DNA from: Pseudomonas sp. S31
GTDB taxonomy: Bacteria; Pseudomonadota; Gammaproteobacteria; Pseudomonadales; Pseudomonadaceae
NCBI RefSeq assembly: GCF_016648105.1
Contig: NZ_JACVVE010000037.1
Coordinates: forward strand, 1 to 56,677
Length of the DNA stretch: 56,677 nt
Reading direction: 5' to 3'
Shown here piece after piece: positions 33,094-44,800 of this stretch. Under the pieces are notes generated by a model. The model was not told the DNA's origin. It did no database searches and saw only the letters and a list, made by a program, of their open reading frames with translations. A program made the position numbers and the translations under genes. Each line of letters opens with the position of its first letter. The first letter of the stretch is position 1.

Positions 33094-35145
33094 TTGAAGC
33101 TGGAATTGCGGGACAGCCTATCGATCAAGTTGCTCAGGGTCGTGCTCCTTTCGGCGCTGGCGGTCGGCGTCGTGCTCAGCTGCGCGCAGATCGTCTACGA
33201 CACCTACAAGACCCGCCAGACCGTCGACAACGATGCCCAGCGCATCCTCGACATGTTCCGCGATCCATCCACCCAGGCGGTGTACAGCCTCGATCGGGAA
33301 ATGGGCATGCAGGTGATGGAAGGCCTGTTCCAGGACGAGTCGGTGCGCATGGCGTCCATCGGCCACCCCCACGAGACCATGCTCGCGGAAAAATCCCGCC
33401 CCCTGCGAGACATGTCCATGCGCTGGCTGACCGACCTGCTGCTGGGCCAGGAACGCACCTACAGCATCGACCTGGTCGGCCGCGGCCCGTACAGCGAGTA
33501 CTACGGCGACCTGAGCATCACCCTCGACACCGCCGACTATGGTGAAGACTTCCTGATCAACGCAGTGATCATCTTCGTTTCCGGCGTGCTGCGCGCCCTG
33601 GCCATGGGCCTGGTGCTGTACCTGGTGTATCACTGGCTACTGACCAAGCCGCTCTCGAAGATCATCGAGCACCTCACGCAGATCAACCCCGACCGCCCCA
33701 GCCAGCACCAGATCCCGCAGCTCAAGGGCCACGAGAAGAACGAACTGGGCATCTGGGTCGATACGGCCAACCAGTTGCTGGCCTCGATCGAGCGCAACAC
33801 CCACCTGCGGCACGAGGCGGAGAACAGCCTGCAGCGCATGGCCCAGTACGATTTCCTCACCGGCCTGCCCAACCGCCAGCAACTGCAGGAGCAACTGGAC
33901 AAGATCCTCGTCGACGGTGGCCGCCTGCAGCACCGGGTGGCGGTGCTGTGCGTGGGTCTGGACGACTTCAAGGGCATCAACGAGCAGTTCAGCTACCAGG
34001 TGGGTGACCAACTGTTGCTGGCCCTGGCCGACCGCCTGCGTGCCCACAGTGGCCGTTTGGGCGCCCTCGCACGGCTCGGCGGCGACCAGTTCGCCCTGGT
34101 CCAGGCCAACATCGAACAGCCCTACGAGGCCGCGGAACTCGCGCAAAGCATTCTCGACGACCTGGAAGCGCCGTTCGCCGTCGACCAACAGGAAATCCGC
34201 CTGCGTGCCACCATCGGCATCACCCTGTTCCCCGAGGACGGCGACAGCACCGAGAAGCTCCTGCAAAAGGCCGAGCAGACCATGACCCTGGCCAAGGCTC
34301 GCTCGCGCAACCGTTATCAGTTCTATATCGCCAGCGTCGACAGCGAGATGCGCCGGCGCCGCGAGCTGGAAAAGGACCTGCGCGAAGCGCTGCCACGCAA
34401 CCAGCTGTACCTGGTGTACCAGCCCCAGGTCAGCTACCGCGACCAGCGTGTGGTCGGCGTCGAGGCCCTGCTGCGCTGGCAGCATCCGCAGCTGGGCATG
34501 GTCCCGCCCGACCAGTTCATCCCCCTGGCCGAACAGAACGGCAGCATCATCGCCATCGGCGAATGGGTACTCGACCAAGCCTGTCGGCAATTGCGCGAAT
34601 GGCACGACCTGGGCTTCTGCGAACTGCGCATGGCAGTCAACCTGTCGACCGTGCAACTGCACCACAGCGAGTTGCCACGGGTGGTCAACAACCTGTTGCA
34701 GGCCTACCGCCTGCCACCGCGCAGCCTGGAACTGGAAGTCACCGAGACCGGCCTGATGGAAGATATCAGCACCGCCGCCCAGCACCTGCTCAGCCTGCGC
34801 CGCTCCGGGGCGATGATCGCCATCGACGACTTTGGCACCGGCTACTCCTCGCTCAGCTACCTGAAGTCGCTGCCGCTGGACAAGATCAAGATCGACAAGA
34901 GCTTCGTCCAAGACCTGCTCGACGACGATGACGACGCCACCATCGTTCGCGCCATCATCCAGCTGGGCAAGAGCCTGGGCATGCAGGTGATCGCCGAGGG
35001 CGTGGAAACCGCCGAGCAGGAGGCCTACATCGTTGCCCAGGGCTGCCACGAGGGTCAGGGCTACCACTACAGCAAGCCGCTGTCGGCGCGCGAAGTGACC
35101 CACTACCTCAAGCAGGCGCAGCGCAACCACGCCTCGATGCTGTAG
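33094..35145 (+). CDS. bifA: BifA-type c-di-GMP phosphodiesterase (degenerate GGDEF + EAL)
   Basis: BifA hydrolyses c-di-GMP and favours motility and biofilm dispersal. The 683-residue inner-membrane protein has two N-terminal membrane helices flanking a periplasmic region. A GGDEF domain follows with the degenerate signature GGDQF (329-333), then an EAL domain with an intact EALLRW motif (457-462), NLSTVQL and IDDFGTGYSSLSYLK. The GGDQF variant, the length and the position next to sodB identify BifA. The start is a TTG at 33094: AAGGA at 33082-33086 is spaced seven bases from it, and the protein then begins KLELRDSLSIKLLR as in the family. Upstream ATG and TTG codons lack a ribosome site. 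Confidence 0.93.
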   Translation: MKLELRDSLSIKLLRVVLLSALAVGVVLSCAQIVYDTYKTRQTVDNDAQRILDMFRDPSTQAVYSLDREMGMQVMEGLFQDESVRMASIGHPHETMLAEKSRPLRDMSMRWLTDLLLGQERTYSIDLVGRGPYSEYYGDLSITLDTADYGEDFLINAVIIFVSGVLRALAMGLVLYLVYHWLLTKPLSKIIEHLTQINPDRPSQHQIPQLKGHEKNELGIWVDTANQLLASIERNTHLRHEAENSLQRMAQYDFLTGLPNRQQLQEQLDKILVDGGRLQHRVAVLCVGLDDFKGINEQFSYQVGDQLLLALADRLRAHSGRLGALARLGGDQFALVQANIEQPYEAAELAQSILDDLEAPFAVDQQEIRLRATIGITLFPEDGDSTEKLLQKAEQTMTLAKARSRNRYQFYIASVDSEMRRRRELEKDLREALPRNQLYLVYQPQVSYRDQRVVGVEALLRWQHPQLGMVPPDQFIPLAEQNGSIIAIGEWVLDQACRQLREWHDLGFCELRMAVNLSTVQLHHSELPRVVNNLLQAYRLPPRSLELEVTETGLMEDISTAAQHLLSLRRSGAMIAIDDFGTGYSSLSYLKSLPLDKIKIDKSFVQDLLDDDDDATIVRAIIQLGKSLGMQVIAEGVETAEQEAYIVAQGCHEGQGYHYSKPLSAREVTHYLKQAQRNHASML

Positions 35146-35204
35146 CCGCGCACGACCGGTTACGTCGCATGACCGGCATTTACACGAATATGCGCCCGGC
35201 CCCC

Positions 35205-35234
35205 TTTACAGCAAATGCAAATCTTTCGCATGAT
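35205..35234 (+). promoter_or_regulatory. Candidate Fur-controlled promoter of the imelysin gene
   Basis: TTTACA (35205-35210) and CATGAT (35229-35234) are spaced 18 bases. Between them GCAAATGCAAATCTTTCGC (35211-35229) matches the 19-base Fur consensus GATAATGATAATCATTATC at 12 positions. Fur binding here would block RNA polymerase when iron is plentiful, which suits the iron-linked genes downstream. Confidence 0.45.
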
Positions 35235-35294
35235 GTTGCGGTTTCGCATGCCCACGGCACACAAGTCCAACCACACGACGCAGGAAAACCAACA

Positions 35295-36632
<1,338 letters not shown>

Positions 36633-36656
36633 TTGGTGTAGCTGCGGGGATGAGAG

Positions 36657-36681
36657 AGGCGGCCTTAGGGCCGCCTTTTTT
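36657..36681 (+). terminator. Rho-independent terminator after icmP
   Basis: Stem AGGCGGCC / GGGCCGCCT with a TTA loop and a run of T residues lies 24 bases after the icmP stop. Confidence 0.9.
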
Positions 36682-36858
36682 GTGTCCGTCGTGGGGGTGC
36701 GGTGCGGCGCTCGATCTATGCCACAGCACATAACCCAAGCCATCCCCACACGCCCCCTGACACCATTTTCATCCAGCAGTTGCAAATTGCTCTTATTCAA
36801 TCTTTCCCACTTTGCTAAGCTTGTTCGCCGGTTTTTTAGCCCACGCCCAGGATCGTAG

Positions 36859-38286
36859 ATGTCCTCGTCGCTGCCCCGACTCCCCTGCCTGCTGCTGGCC
36901 CTCGCCCTCGCCGCCTGTGACGACGCCCCGCGTTTCACCCAGGCCGAGCCCGGCGAAGCGCTGTCAGGTGGCCAGGCCACGGTCAAGCGCAGCGATCGCA
37001 ACGCCTTTTCCATGCCCTCGGCCAACCTGTCGCCCGAGCAGCGGGTGGATTTTGCCGTGGGCAACAGTTTCTTCCGCAACCCCTGGGTGATCGCCCCCTC
37101 CACCACCACCGCGCGTGACGGCCTGGGCCCGCTGTTCAACACCAACGCCTGCCAGAACTGCCACATCCGCGATGGCCGCGGCCATCCGCCGGAGGCCGAT
37201 GGCAACAACGCGGTGTCGATGCTGGTGCGCCTGTCGATCCCCGACCAGCCGTATTACGCCAAGGTCATCGAACAGCTCGGCGTGGTGCCGGAACCGACCT
37301 ATGGCACCCAGTTGCAGGACATGGCCGTGCCCGGCGTGGCGCCGGAGGGCAAGGTGCGCATGACCTATGACCCGGTGCCGGTGCGCTTTGCCGACGGCTA
37401 CCAGGTTGAACTGCGCCGCCCGACCCTGCAGATCACCCAGCTAGGCTACGGGCCGCTGCACCCCGACACACGTTTTTCCGCCCGCGTGGCACCGCCGATG
37501 ATCGGCCTCGGCCTGCTCGAAGCCATCCCCGACGCCGATATCCTCGCCGGCGAAGACCCGGACGACCACAACCACGATGGCATTCGCGGCCGCGCCAACC
37601 GGGTCTGGGACGATGCCTTGGGCAAGACCGTGATCGGCCGCTTTGGCTGGAAGGCCGGGCAGCCCAACGTCAACCAGCAGAACGTGCACGCCTTCGTCGG
37701 CGACATGGGCCTGACCAGCACCCTGCAGCCCAAGGACGACTGCACTGCAGCGCAGCCCGAATGCCTGGCCGCGCCCAACGGCGACGGCGCCGGTGGCGAG
37801 AAGGAAGTCAGCGACAATATCCTGCGCCTGGTCACCTTCTATACCCGCAACCTGGCCGTGCCAGCGCGGCGCGACGTCGACTCGCCGCAGGTGCTGGCCG
37901 GCAAGAACCTGTTCCACCAGGCCGGGTGCCAGGGTTGCCACACGCCGCAATTCACCACCTCCAGCCAGGCTGCCGAGCCGGCGCTGGCGAACCAGCTGAT
38001 CCGCCCCTACAGTGACCTGCTGTTGCATGACATGGGCCCAGGCCTGGCCGACGAGCGCAGCGAATTCGCTGCCAATGGCCAGGACTGGCGCACGCCCCCG
38101 CTGTGGGGCATCGGCCTGACCGAAACCGTCAGCGGCCACACCCAATACCTGCACGACGGCCGTGCCCGCAACCTGCTCGAGGCCGTGCTCTGGCACGGTG
38201 GCGAAGCCCAAGCGGCGCGCGACCACGTACTGGCTTTCAATGCCGAGCAGCGCACCGCGTTGCTGGCCTTCCTGAACTCACTTTAA
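36859..38286 (+). CDS. Di-heme c-type oxidoreductase lipoprotein (DHOR / thiol oxidoreductase family)
   Basis: The 475-residue product has a lipoprotein signal ending LAAC (Cys20) and two haem-c sites, CQNCH (98-102) and CQGCH (357-361). It also has an acidic loop DPDDHNHDG that could bind calcium. These mark the DUF1111 di-haem oxidoreductase family related to MauG and bacterial cytochrome-c peroxidases. It acts in the periplasm. It starts a three-gene run (18- and 2-base gaps follow), so electron transfer connected to the imelysin partner, perhaps iron oxidation, is a fair inference. Confidence 0.88.
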   Translation: MSSSLPRLPCLLLALALAACDDAPRFTQAEPGEALSGGQATVKRSDRNAFSMPSANLSPEQRVDFAVGNSFFRNPWVIAPSTTTARDGLGPLFNTNACQNCHIRDGRGHPPEADGNNAVSMLVRLSIPDQPYYAKVIEQLGVVPEPTYGTQLQDMAVPGVAPEGKVRMTYDPVPVRFADGYQVELRRPTLQITQLGYGPLHPDTRFSARVAPPMIGLGLLEAIPDADILAGEDPDDHNHDGIRGRANRVWDDALGKTVIGRFGWKAGQPNVNQQNVHAFVGDMGLTSTLQPKDDCTAAQPECLAAPNGDGAGGEKEVSDNILRLVTFYTRNLAVPARRDVDSPQVLAGKNLFHQAGCQGCHTPQFTTSSQAAEPALANQLIRPYSDLLLHDMGPGLADERSEFAANGQDWRTPPLWGIGLTETVSGHTQYLHDGRARNLLEAVLWHGGEAQAARDHVLAFNAEQRTALLAFLNSL

Positions 38287-38304
38287 ACGCGCAAGGAGCC
38301 GGGC

Positions 38305-39369
38305 ATGTTCCGACCCAAACTGTTGTTCACCAGCCTCGCCGCACTCGCCCTCGGCGCCTGCTCGCCGCAGGACCAGCAGGCTGTGACCTCGGCGGCGATC
38401 GCCAAGCAGGTGATCCTGCCTACCTACAGCCGCTGGGTCGAAGCCGACCGCGCACTCGCCGCCAGCGCCCTGGCCTTCTGCGAAGGCAAGCAGAGCCTGG
38501 ATACCGCCCGCGCCGACTTCCTGAATGCGCAAAAAGCCTGGGCCGAGCTGCAACCGCTCCTGGTCGGCCCACTGGCCGAAGGCAACCGTGCCTGGCAGGT
38601 ACAGTTCTGGCCCGACAAGAAGAACCTGGTGGGCCGTCAGGTCGAGCAACTGGTCAACGCCGACAAGCCGGTCGACGCCGAGAGCCTGGGCAAGTCCAGT
38701 GTCGTGGTGCGCGGCCTGTCCGCCTATGAGTACATCCTCTTCGACAGCAAGCCGGATGTCGCCACGGCCGAGCAGAAGGCGCGCTACTGCCCGCTGCTGG
38801 TGGCCATCGCCGAGCACCAGAAGACCCTGGCCGAAGAGATTCTCAAGGGCTGGAACAGCACCGACGGCATGCTCTCGCAGATGACCAAGTTCCCCAACCA
38901 GCGCTACGCCGACTCCCACGAGGCGATCGCCGACCTGCTGCGCTCGCAGGTGACGGCGCTCGATACCCTCAAGAAGAAGCTCGGCGCCCCCATGGGCCGC
39001 CAGAGCAAGGGCATCGCCCAGCCGCTGCAGGCCGAAGCCTGGCGCAGCCATTCCTCGATCAAGAGCATCGAGGCCACCCTCAAGGCCGCCCAGACGGTCT
39101 GGGTCGGGGTCGACAATCAGGGCCTGCGCGGCTTGCTGCCCAGCGATCAGAAAGCCCTGGCACAGAAGATCGACGACGCCTACGCTACTTCGCTCAAGTT
39201 GCTGGCCGACAACCACAAGACCCTCGGCGAGCTGCTGGCCGACGACGCCGGCATGCAGACCCTCAACCAGATCTACGACAGCCTCAACGTCGTCCATCGC
39301 CTGCACGAAGGCGAACTGGCCAAGGCGTTGAACATCCAGCTGGGCTTCAATGCCAACGACGGTGACTGA
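38305..39369 (+). CDS. Second imelysin-family lipoprotein
   Basis: The 354-residue protein has a lipoprotein signal ending LGAC and an all-helical imelysin domain. Where IcmP has GYHAIE, this protein has GLSAYEYILF: the Glu is kept but the His of GxHxxE is replaced. It may bind a different ligand or metal geometry. It is 18 bases downstream of the di-haem gene and 2 bases upstream of the DUF1513 gene, so all three are one transcript. It is shorter than IcmP and not a simple duplicate. Confidence 0.85.
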   Translation: MFRPKLLFTSLAALALGACSPQDQQAVTSAAIAKQVILPTYSRWVEADRALAASALAFCEGKQSLDTARADFLNAQKAWAELQPLLVGPLAEGNRAWQVQFWPDKKNLVGRQVEQLVNADKPVDAESLGKSSVVVRGLSAYEYILFDSKPDVATAEQKARYCPLLVAIAEHQKTLAEEILKGWNSTDGMLSQMTKFPNQRYADSHEAIADLLRSQVTALDTLKKKLGAPMGRQSKGIAQPLQAEAWRSHSSIKSIEATLKAAQTVWVGVDNQGLRGLLPSDQKALAQKIDDAYATSLKLLADNHKTLGELLADDAGMQTLNQIYDSLNVVHRLHEGELAKALNIQLGFNANDGD

Positions 39370-39371
39370 TC

Positions 39372-40469
39372 ATGCTGCGACGCCAGGCCCTCAAACTCGG
39401 TAGTGTCCTGCTCAGCGCCCCGACCCTGGGCGGCTGGAGCCTGTTGCGCAACAAAGGCAGCGAACCCTTGCTGCTGTCGGCGCGTGACGACGGCGACGGC
39501 AAGCACTATGCGGTCGGGTTTCGCCTGGACGGCACCCAGGTGTTCAGCACCCAGGTGGGCCAGCGTTGCCATGCCATCATCAACCATCCCGAGCTGCCGA
39601 TCGCCTTGTTCGTCGCTCGTCGCCCAGGCACCGAAAGCTACCTGATCGACCTGTGCGACGGGCGCCTGCTGCAGACCGTGGCGTCGCAGCCGAACCGCCA
39701 CTTCTACGGTCATGCGGTGATCCACAAGGGCGGCGAGTGGCTATACACCACCGAGAACGACACCTCCGACCCAGGGCGTGGCGTGCTCGGCGTGTACCGT
39801 TTCGAGGGCGAACGCCTGGTCTACAGCGGCGAAATACCGACCCACGGCATTGGTCCCCACGAAGTCGCCTGGCTGCCCGATGGCGAGACACTGATCGTGG
39901 CCAATGGCGGTATCCGCACCGAGGCCGAGAGCCGTGTCGAGATGAACCTCGATGCCATGGAGCCGAGCCTGGTGCTGATGCAGCGCGACGGCACCCTGCT
40001 GAGCAAGGAGACCCTGGCCCAGCAGATGAACAGCGTGCGCCACTTGGCGGTGGGCACGGACGGCACCATCGCCGCCTGCCAGCAGTTCATGGGCGATGCC
40101 GACACCACCGCCGAGCTGCTGGCGATCAAGCGCCCGGGCGAGCCGTTCAAGGCCTTCCCGGTGCCGGAGCGGCAATTGCAGTCGATGGCCCAGTACACCG
40201 CCAGCGTCGCCATCCACAGCGACCTGCGCCTGGTAGCGCTGACCGCGCCACGGGCCAACCGCCTGTTCGTCTGGGACCTGGACAGCGGCGCGGTGCGGCT
40301 CGACGCGCCGATGCCCGATTGCGCCGGGGTCGGGGCGGTCAAGGATGGTTTCGTGGTCACGTCCGGGCAGGGTCGTTGCCGTTACTACGACTGCCGCAAG
40401 GCGGACCCGGTCGGCCAGCCGATGGATTTGCCTTCCGGGTTCTGGGACAACCACCTGCATCTGGTCTGA
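39372..40469 (+). CDS. DUF1513 periplasmic beta-propeller-like protein
   Basis: The 365 residues start MLRRQALKLGS, a twin-Arg-like signal, and continue as repeated beta segments (GHAVIHKGGEWLYTTENDTSDPGRGVLGVYRF, HGIGPHEVAWLPDGETLIVANGGIRT, HSDLRLVALTAPRANRLFVWDLDSG). This is typical of DUF1513 seven-bladed propellers. It closes the di-haem/imelysin operon. The function is not known; a sensor or chaperone for the metal system is possible. A REP pair follows directly. Confidence 0.85.
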   Translation: MLRRQALKLGSVLLSAPTLGGWSLLRNKGSEPLLLSARDDGDGKHYAVGFRLDGTQVFSTQVGQRCHAIINHPELPIALFVARRPGTESYLIDLCDGRLLQTVASQPNRHFYGHAVIHKGGEWLYTTENDTSDPGRGVLGVYRFEGERLVYSGEIPTHGIGPHEVAWLPDGETLIVANGGIRTEAESRVEMNLDAMEPSLVLMQRDGTLLSKETLAQQMNSVRHLAVGTDGTIAACQQFMGDADTTAELLAIKRPGEPFKAFPVPERQLQSMAQYTASVAIHSDLRLVALTAPRANRLFVWDLDSGAVRLDAPMPDCAGVGAVKDGFVVTSGQGRCRYYDCRKADPVGQPMDLPSGFWDNHLHLV

Positions 40470-40488
40470 TTTTTCGTCTGCCTGGGCG

Positions 40489-40562
40489 GGCCTATTCGCG
40501 GGTGAACCCGCTCCTACAGGAGTGGCGCCCCCTGTAGGAGCGGGTTCACCCGCGAATAGGCC
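40489..40562. repeat. REP element pair forming a near-perfect long inverted repeat
   Basis: Facing copies lie at 40489-40520 and 40531-40562. The arms GGCCTATTCGCGGGTGAACC and the mirror match over about 30 bases, separated by 10 bases. The strong hairpin could attenuate or stabilise the transcript of the DUF1513 operon. Confidence 0.92.
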
Positions 40563-40685
40563 CGCTCAGGCAATGCACTCCCCCTAACGCCAAAACCAGT
40601 CAATACTTGCTCTACTCAGCATGTGGGCAGGATCGCCCGTCGTCATGCCAAACCAATAACAACCTAACCGAAGGAATCGGGCCCT

Positions 40686-41834
40686 ATGTTGCGCCGCCGC
40701 ATGCTCATCATGTTGGCCGTCGTTCTGCTGATCGTGCTCGCACTGGGGGGCTACAAGGCCTTCTCGATCTACCAGCAGATCCAGGTGTTCACAGCCCCCA
40801 AGCCGCCCATCACCGTCGCGGCCAGCCCGGCCGAGGAGCGCCTGTGGCAGGAACGCCTGCCCGCCGTCGGCAGCCTCAAGGCCCTGCAAGGCGTCGAGCT
40901 GAGCCTGGAACAGGCTGGCACGGTGAAGCGCCTGCATTTCGATTCCGGGCAACGGGTGAAGGTCGGCCAGTTGCTGCTGGAACTGGACAGCGACCAGGAA
41001 GCCGCCCTGCTCGGCACCGCCGTGGCCGACCTCGGCCTGGCCAAGGTCGACTATGGCCGCGGCAGCCAGCTGGTGGGCGATTCGGCCATCTCCAAGGGTG
41101 AGTTCGACCGCCTCACCGCCCAGTACCGGCGCAACCAGGCGGTGGTCGATCAGCTCAAGGCCTCGCTGGCCAAGAAGAGCATCAGCGCCCCCTTCAGTGG
41201 CACCATCGGCATTCGCCAGGTGGATGTCGGCGACTATCTGGCCAGCGGCACGGTGGTCGCCACCCTGCAAGACCTGTCCAGCCTCTACGTCGACTTCAAC
41301 GTGCCCGAACAGGCCCTGCCGAACCTGAGCCTGGGCCAGCAGGTGCTGGTGCAGGTGGCGGCCTACCCCGGCCAGACCTTCCCTGCCAGCCTCAGCGCGA
41401 TCAACCCCAAGGTCGACGAAGCCACGCGCAACCTGCTGGTACGCGCGACCCTGGCCAACCCGGAGGGCAAGTTGCTGCCCGGTATGTTCGCCAGCCTGTT
41501 GCTGCTGCTGCCCAACCCCCAGCCGCGGGTGGTGGTGCCGGAAAGTGCGATTACCTACACCCTGTATGGCAACTCGGTGTATGTCGCCACGCCGAAGCAG
41601 AACAAGGAAGGCCAGCCCGAGCAGGATGACCAAGACCGACCACAGCTGACCGCCGAGCAGCGCACGGTACGCACTGGCGAGCGTCGCGATGGCCTGGTGG
41701 TGGTCAGCGAAGGGCTGCGCGCGGGCGAGCAGGTGGTCACCGCCGGGCAGCTCAAGCTGTCCCCCGGCGCGGCCATCCGCATCGGCAAGGACCAGGCCCT
41801 CGAACTCCAGCAACGCTCGCCGGCAAAGGACTGA
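40686..41834 (+). CDS. mexV: RND efflux periplasmic adaptor (MexV-like)
   Basis: The 382-residue membrane fusion protein has an N-terminal anchor (MLIMLAVVLLIVLALGG). A lipoyl/barrel-sandwich half follows (QAGTVKRLHFDSGQRVKVGQLLLELDS), then a coiled-coil hairpin, the ISAPFSGTIGIRQVDVGDYLASG lipoyl partner and a beta-barrel domain. It links the inner-membrane pump to an outer-membrane channel. The start of mexW is 13 bases downstream. No outer-membrane gene is present, so a shared OprM-like channel is expected. The symbol rests on neighbourhood similarity to P. aeruginosa mexVW. Confidence 0.8.
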   Translation: MLRRRMLIMLAVVLLIVLALGGYKAFSIYQQIQVFTAPKPPITVAASPAEERLWQERLPAVGSLKALQGVELSLEQAGTVKRLHFDSGQRVKVGQLLLELDSDQEAALLGTAVADLGLAKVDYGRGSQLVGDSAISKGEFDRLTAQYRRNQAVVDQLKASLAKKSISAPFSGTIGIRQVDVGDYLASGTVVATLQDLSSLYVDFNVPEQALPNLSLGQQVLVQVAAYPGQTFPASLSAINPKVDEATRNLLVRATLANPEGKLLPGMFASLLLLLPNPQPRVVVPESAITYTLYGNSVYVATPKQNKEGQPEQDDQDRPQLTAEQRTVRTGERRDGLVVVSEGLRAGEQVVTAGQLKLSPGAAIRIGKDQALELQQRSPAKD

Positions 41835-41846
41835 CAGGAGGCAGGC

Positions 41847-44800
41847 ATGGCGCTCACCGACCCGTTCATCCGCCGCCCGGTGCTGGCCTGCGTGGTCAGT
41901 CTGCTGATCCTGCTGCTGGGGCTGCAGGCCTGGAGCAAGCTGCAGATCCGCCAGTACCCGCAAATGGAAAACGCCCTGATCACGGTGACCACCGCCTACC
42001 CCGGCGCCAACGCCGAGACCATCCAGGGCTATATCACCCAGCCGCTGCAACAGAGCCTGGCCAGCGCCGAAGGCATCGACTACATGACCTCGGTGAGCCG
42101 GCAGAACTTCTCGATCATTTCCATCTATGCGCGCATCGGCGCTGACAGCGACCGCCTGTTCACCGAACTGCTGGCCAAGGCCAACGAGGTGCGCAACCAG
42201 TTGCCCCAGGATTCCGAGGACCCGGTGTTGGCCAAAGAAGCTGCCGACGCCTCGGCGCTGATGTACATCAGTTTCTACAGCCAGCAGATGAGCAACCCGC
42301 AGATCACCGACTATCTGTCGCGGGTGATCCAGCCCAAGCTTGCGACCCTGCCGGGTATGGCCGAGGCCGAGATCCTCGGCAACCAGGTGTTCGCCATGCG
42401 CATCTGGATCGACCCAGTGAAACTGGCCGGGTTCGGCCTCTCGGCGACCGACGTGACCAGTGCCGTACGCCGCTACAACTTCCTCGCCGCCGCCGGTGAG
42501 GTGAAGGGCGAGTACGTGGTCACCAGCATCAACGCCAGCACCGAGCTCAAGTCGGCGGAGGCCTTCGCGGCACTGCCGGTGAAGACTTCCGGTGATACCC
42601 GGGTACTGCTCGGCGATGTGGCCCGGATCGAGATGGGCGCGGAAAACTACGACACGGTCAGCTCGTTCGACGGCATCCCCTCGGTGTACATCGGCATCAA
42701 GGCCACCCCCGCCGCCAACCCGCTGGACGTGATCAAGGAAGTGCGCAAGATCATGCCCGAGCTGGAAAGCCAGCTGCCCTCGGCCTTGAAGGCGTCGATC
42801 GCCTACGACGCCACGCTGTTCATCCAGGCCTCCATCGACGAGGTGATCAAGACCCTGGGCGAAGCGGTGCTGATCGTCATCGTCGTGGTGTTCCTGTTCC
42901 TCGGTGCCTTGCGCTCGGTGCTGATCCCGGTGGTGACCATCCCGCTGTCGATGATCGGCGTGCTGTTCTTCATGCAGATGATGGGCTATTCACTGAACCT
43001 GCTGACCTTGCTGGCGATGGTATTGGCCATCGGCCTGGTGGTGGACGATGCCATCGTCGTGGTGGAAAACATCCACCGCCACATGGAGGAAGGCAAGTCG
43101 CCGTTCGACGCGGCGCTCGAAGGTGCCCGCGAGATCGCCATGCCGGTCGTGTCGATGACCATCACCCTGGCCGCGGTGTATGCGCCCATCGGCTTCCTGA
43201 CCGGGCTGACCGGTGCGCTGTTCAAGGAGTTCGCCCTGACCCTGGCCGGTGCGGTGGTGATCTCGGGCATCGTCGCCCTGACCTTGTCACCGATGATGTG
43301 CGCGCTGCTGCTGCGCCCCGAACAAAACGCCAGTGGCCTGGCCCATCGCCTCGACAAAGCGTTCGACGGCCTCAAGGTGCGCTACCAGCGCTTGCTGCAT
43401 ACCACCCTCGACAGCCGACCTGTAGTGCTGGTGTTCGCCGTGTTGGTGCTGTGCCTGATCCCGGTGCTGCTCAAGTTTACCCAGAACGAACTGGCGCCCA
43501 ACGAGGACCAGGGGGTGATCTTCATGATGAGCAGCGCACCGCAGCCAGCCAACCTCGACTACCTCAACGCCTACACCGACCAGTTCACGCCACTGTTCAA
43601 GACCTTTCCGGAATACTATTCGTCGTTCCAGATCAACGGCTTCAACGGCGTGCAGACCGGCATCGGCGGCTTCCTGCTCAAGCCCTGGAACGAACGCGAG
43701 CGGACACAGATGGAGCTGCTGCCCCAGGTACAGGCCAAGCTCGAGGAAATCAGCGGCCTGCAGATCTTCGGCTTCAACCTGCCGTCGTTGCCCGGCACCG
43801 GCGAGGGCCTGCCGTTCCAGTTCGTGATCAACACCGCTGGCGACTACCCGGCACTGCTGGAAGTGGCCCAGCGGGTCAAGGAGCGCGCCCAGGCCACGGG
43901 CAAGTTCGCCTTCCTCGACATCGACCTGGCCTTCGACAAACCCGAGGTGGTGGTCGACATCGACCGAGCCAAGGCCGCGCAGATGGGTGTATCGATGGAC
44001 ACCCTGGGCGGCACCCTGGCCACCCTGCTCGGCGAGGCCGAGATCAACCGCTTCACCCTCGAAGGCCGCAGTTACAAGGTGATCGCCCAGGTGGAGCGTC
44101 CCTATCGCGACAACCCAGGCTGGCTGAACAACTACTACGTGAAGAACGAGCAGGGGCAGTTGCTGCCGCTATCGACCCTGATCACCCTCAGCGACCGCGC
44201 CCGGCCGCGCCAGCTCAACCAGTTCCAGCAGCTCAACTCGGCGATCATCCAGGGCGTGCCGATGGTGAGCATGGGCGAGGCCTTGCAGACCATTAGCGAT
44301 ATCGCCCGGGAAGAGGCGGCGGAAGGCTTTTCATTCGACTACGCAGGCCAGGCGCGCCAGTTCGTGCAGGAAGGCAATGCCTTGTGGGTGACCTTCGGGC
44401 TGGCACTGGCGATCATTTTCCTGGTGCTGGCGGCGCAGTTCGAGAGCTTCCGTGACCCACTGGTGATACTGGTGACGGTGCCGCTGTCGATCTGCGGCGC
44501 ACTGTTGCCGTTGTTCCTCGGGATATCGAGCATGAACATCTACACCCAGGTGGGGCTGGTGACGCTGATCGGCTTGATCACCAAGCACGGCATCCTGATC
44601 GTCGAGTTCGCCAACCAGTTGCGCGAGGAGCAGCAGCTGACGGCACGCGAGGCGGTGGAACAGGCGGCGGCGATCCGCCTGCGGCCGGTACTGATGACCA
44701 CGGCGGCGATGGTGTTCGGCATGGTGCCGCTGATCCTGGCGACCGGGGCCGGCGCGGTGAGCCGCTTCGACATCGGCACGGTGATCGCCACCGGGATGTC

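Noticed and set aside
36772..36858. Fur box upstream of the di-haem oxidoreductase gene
   Set aside because: The AT-rich stretch around GCAAATTGCTCTTATTC matches the consensus poorly, well below the icmP site.
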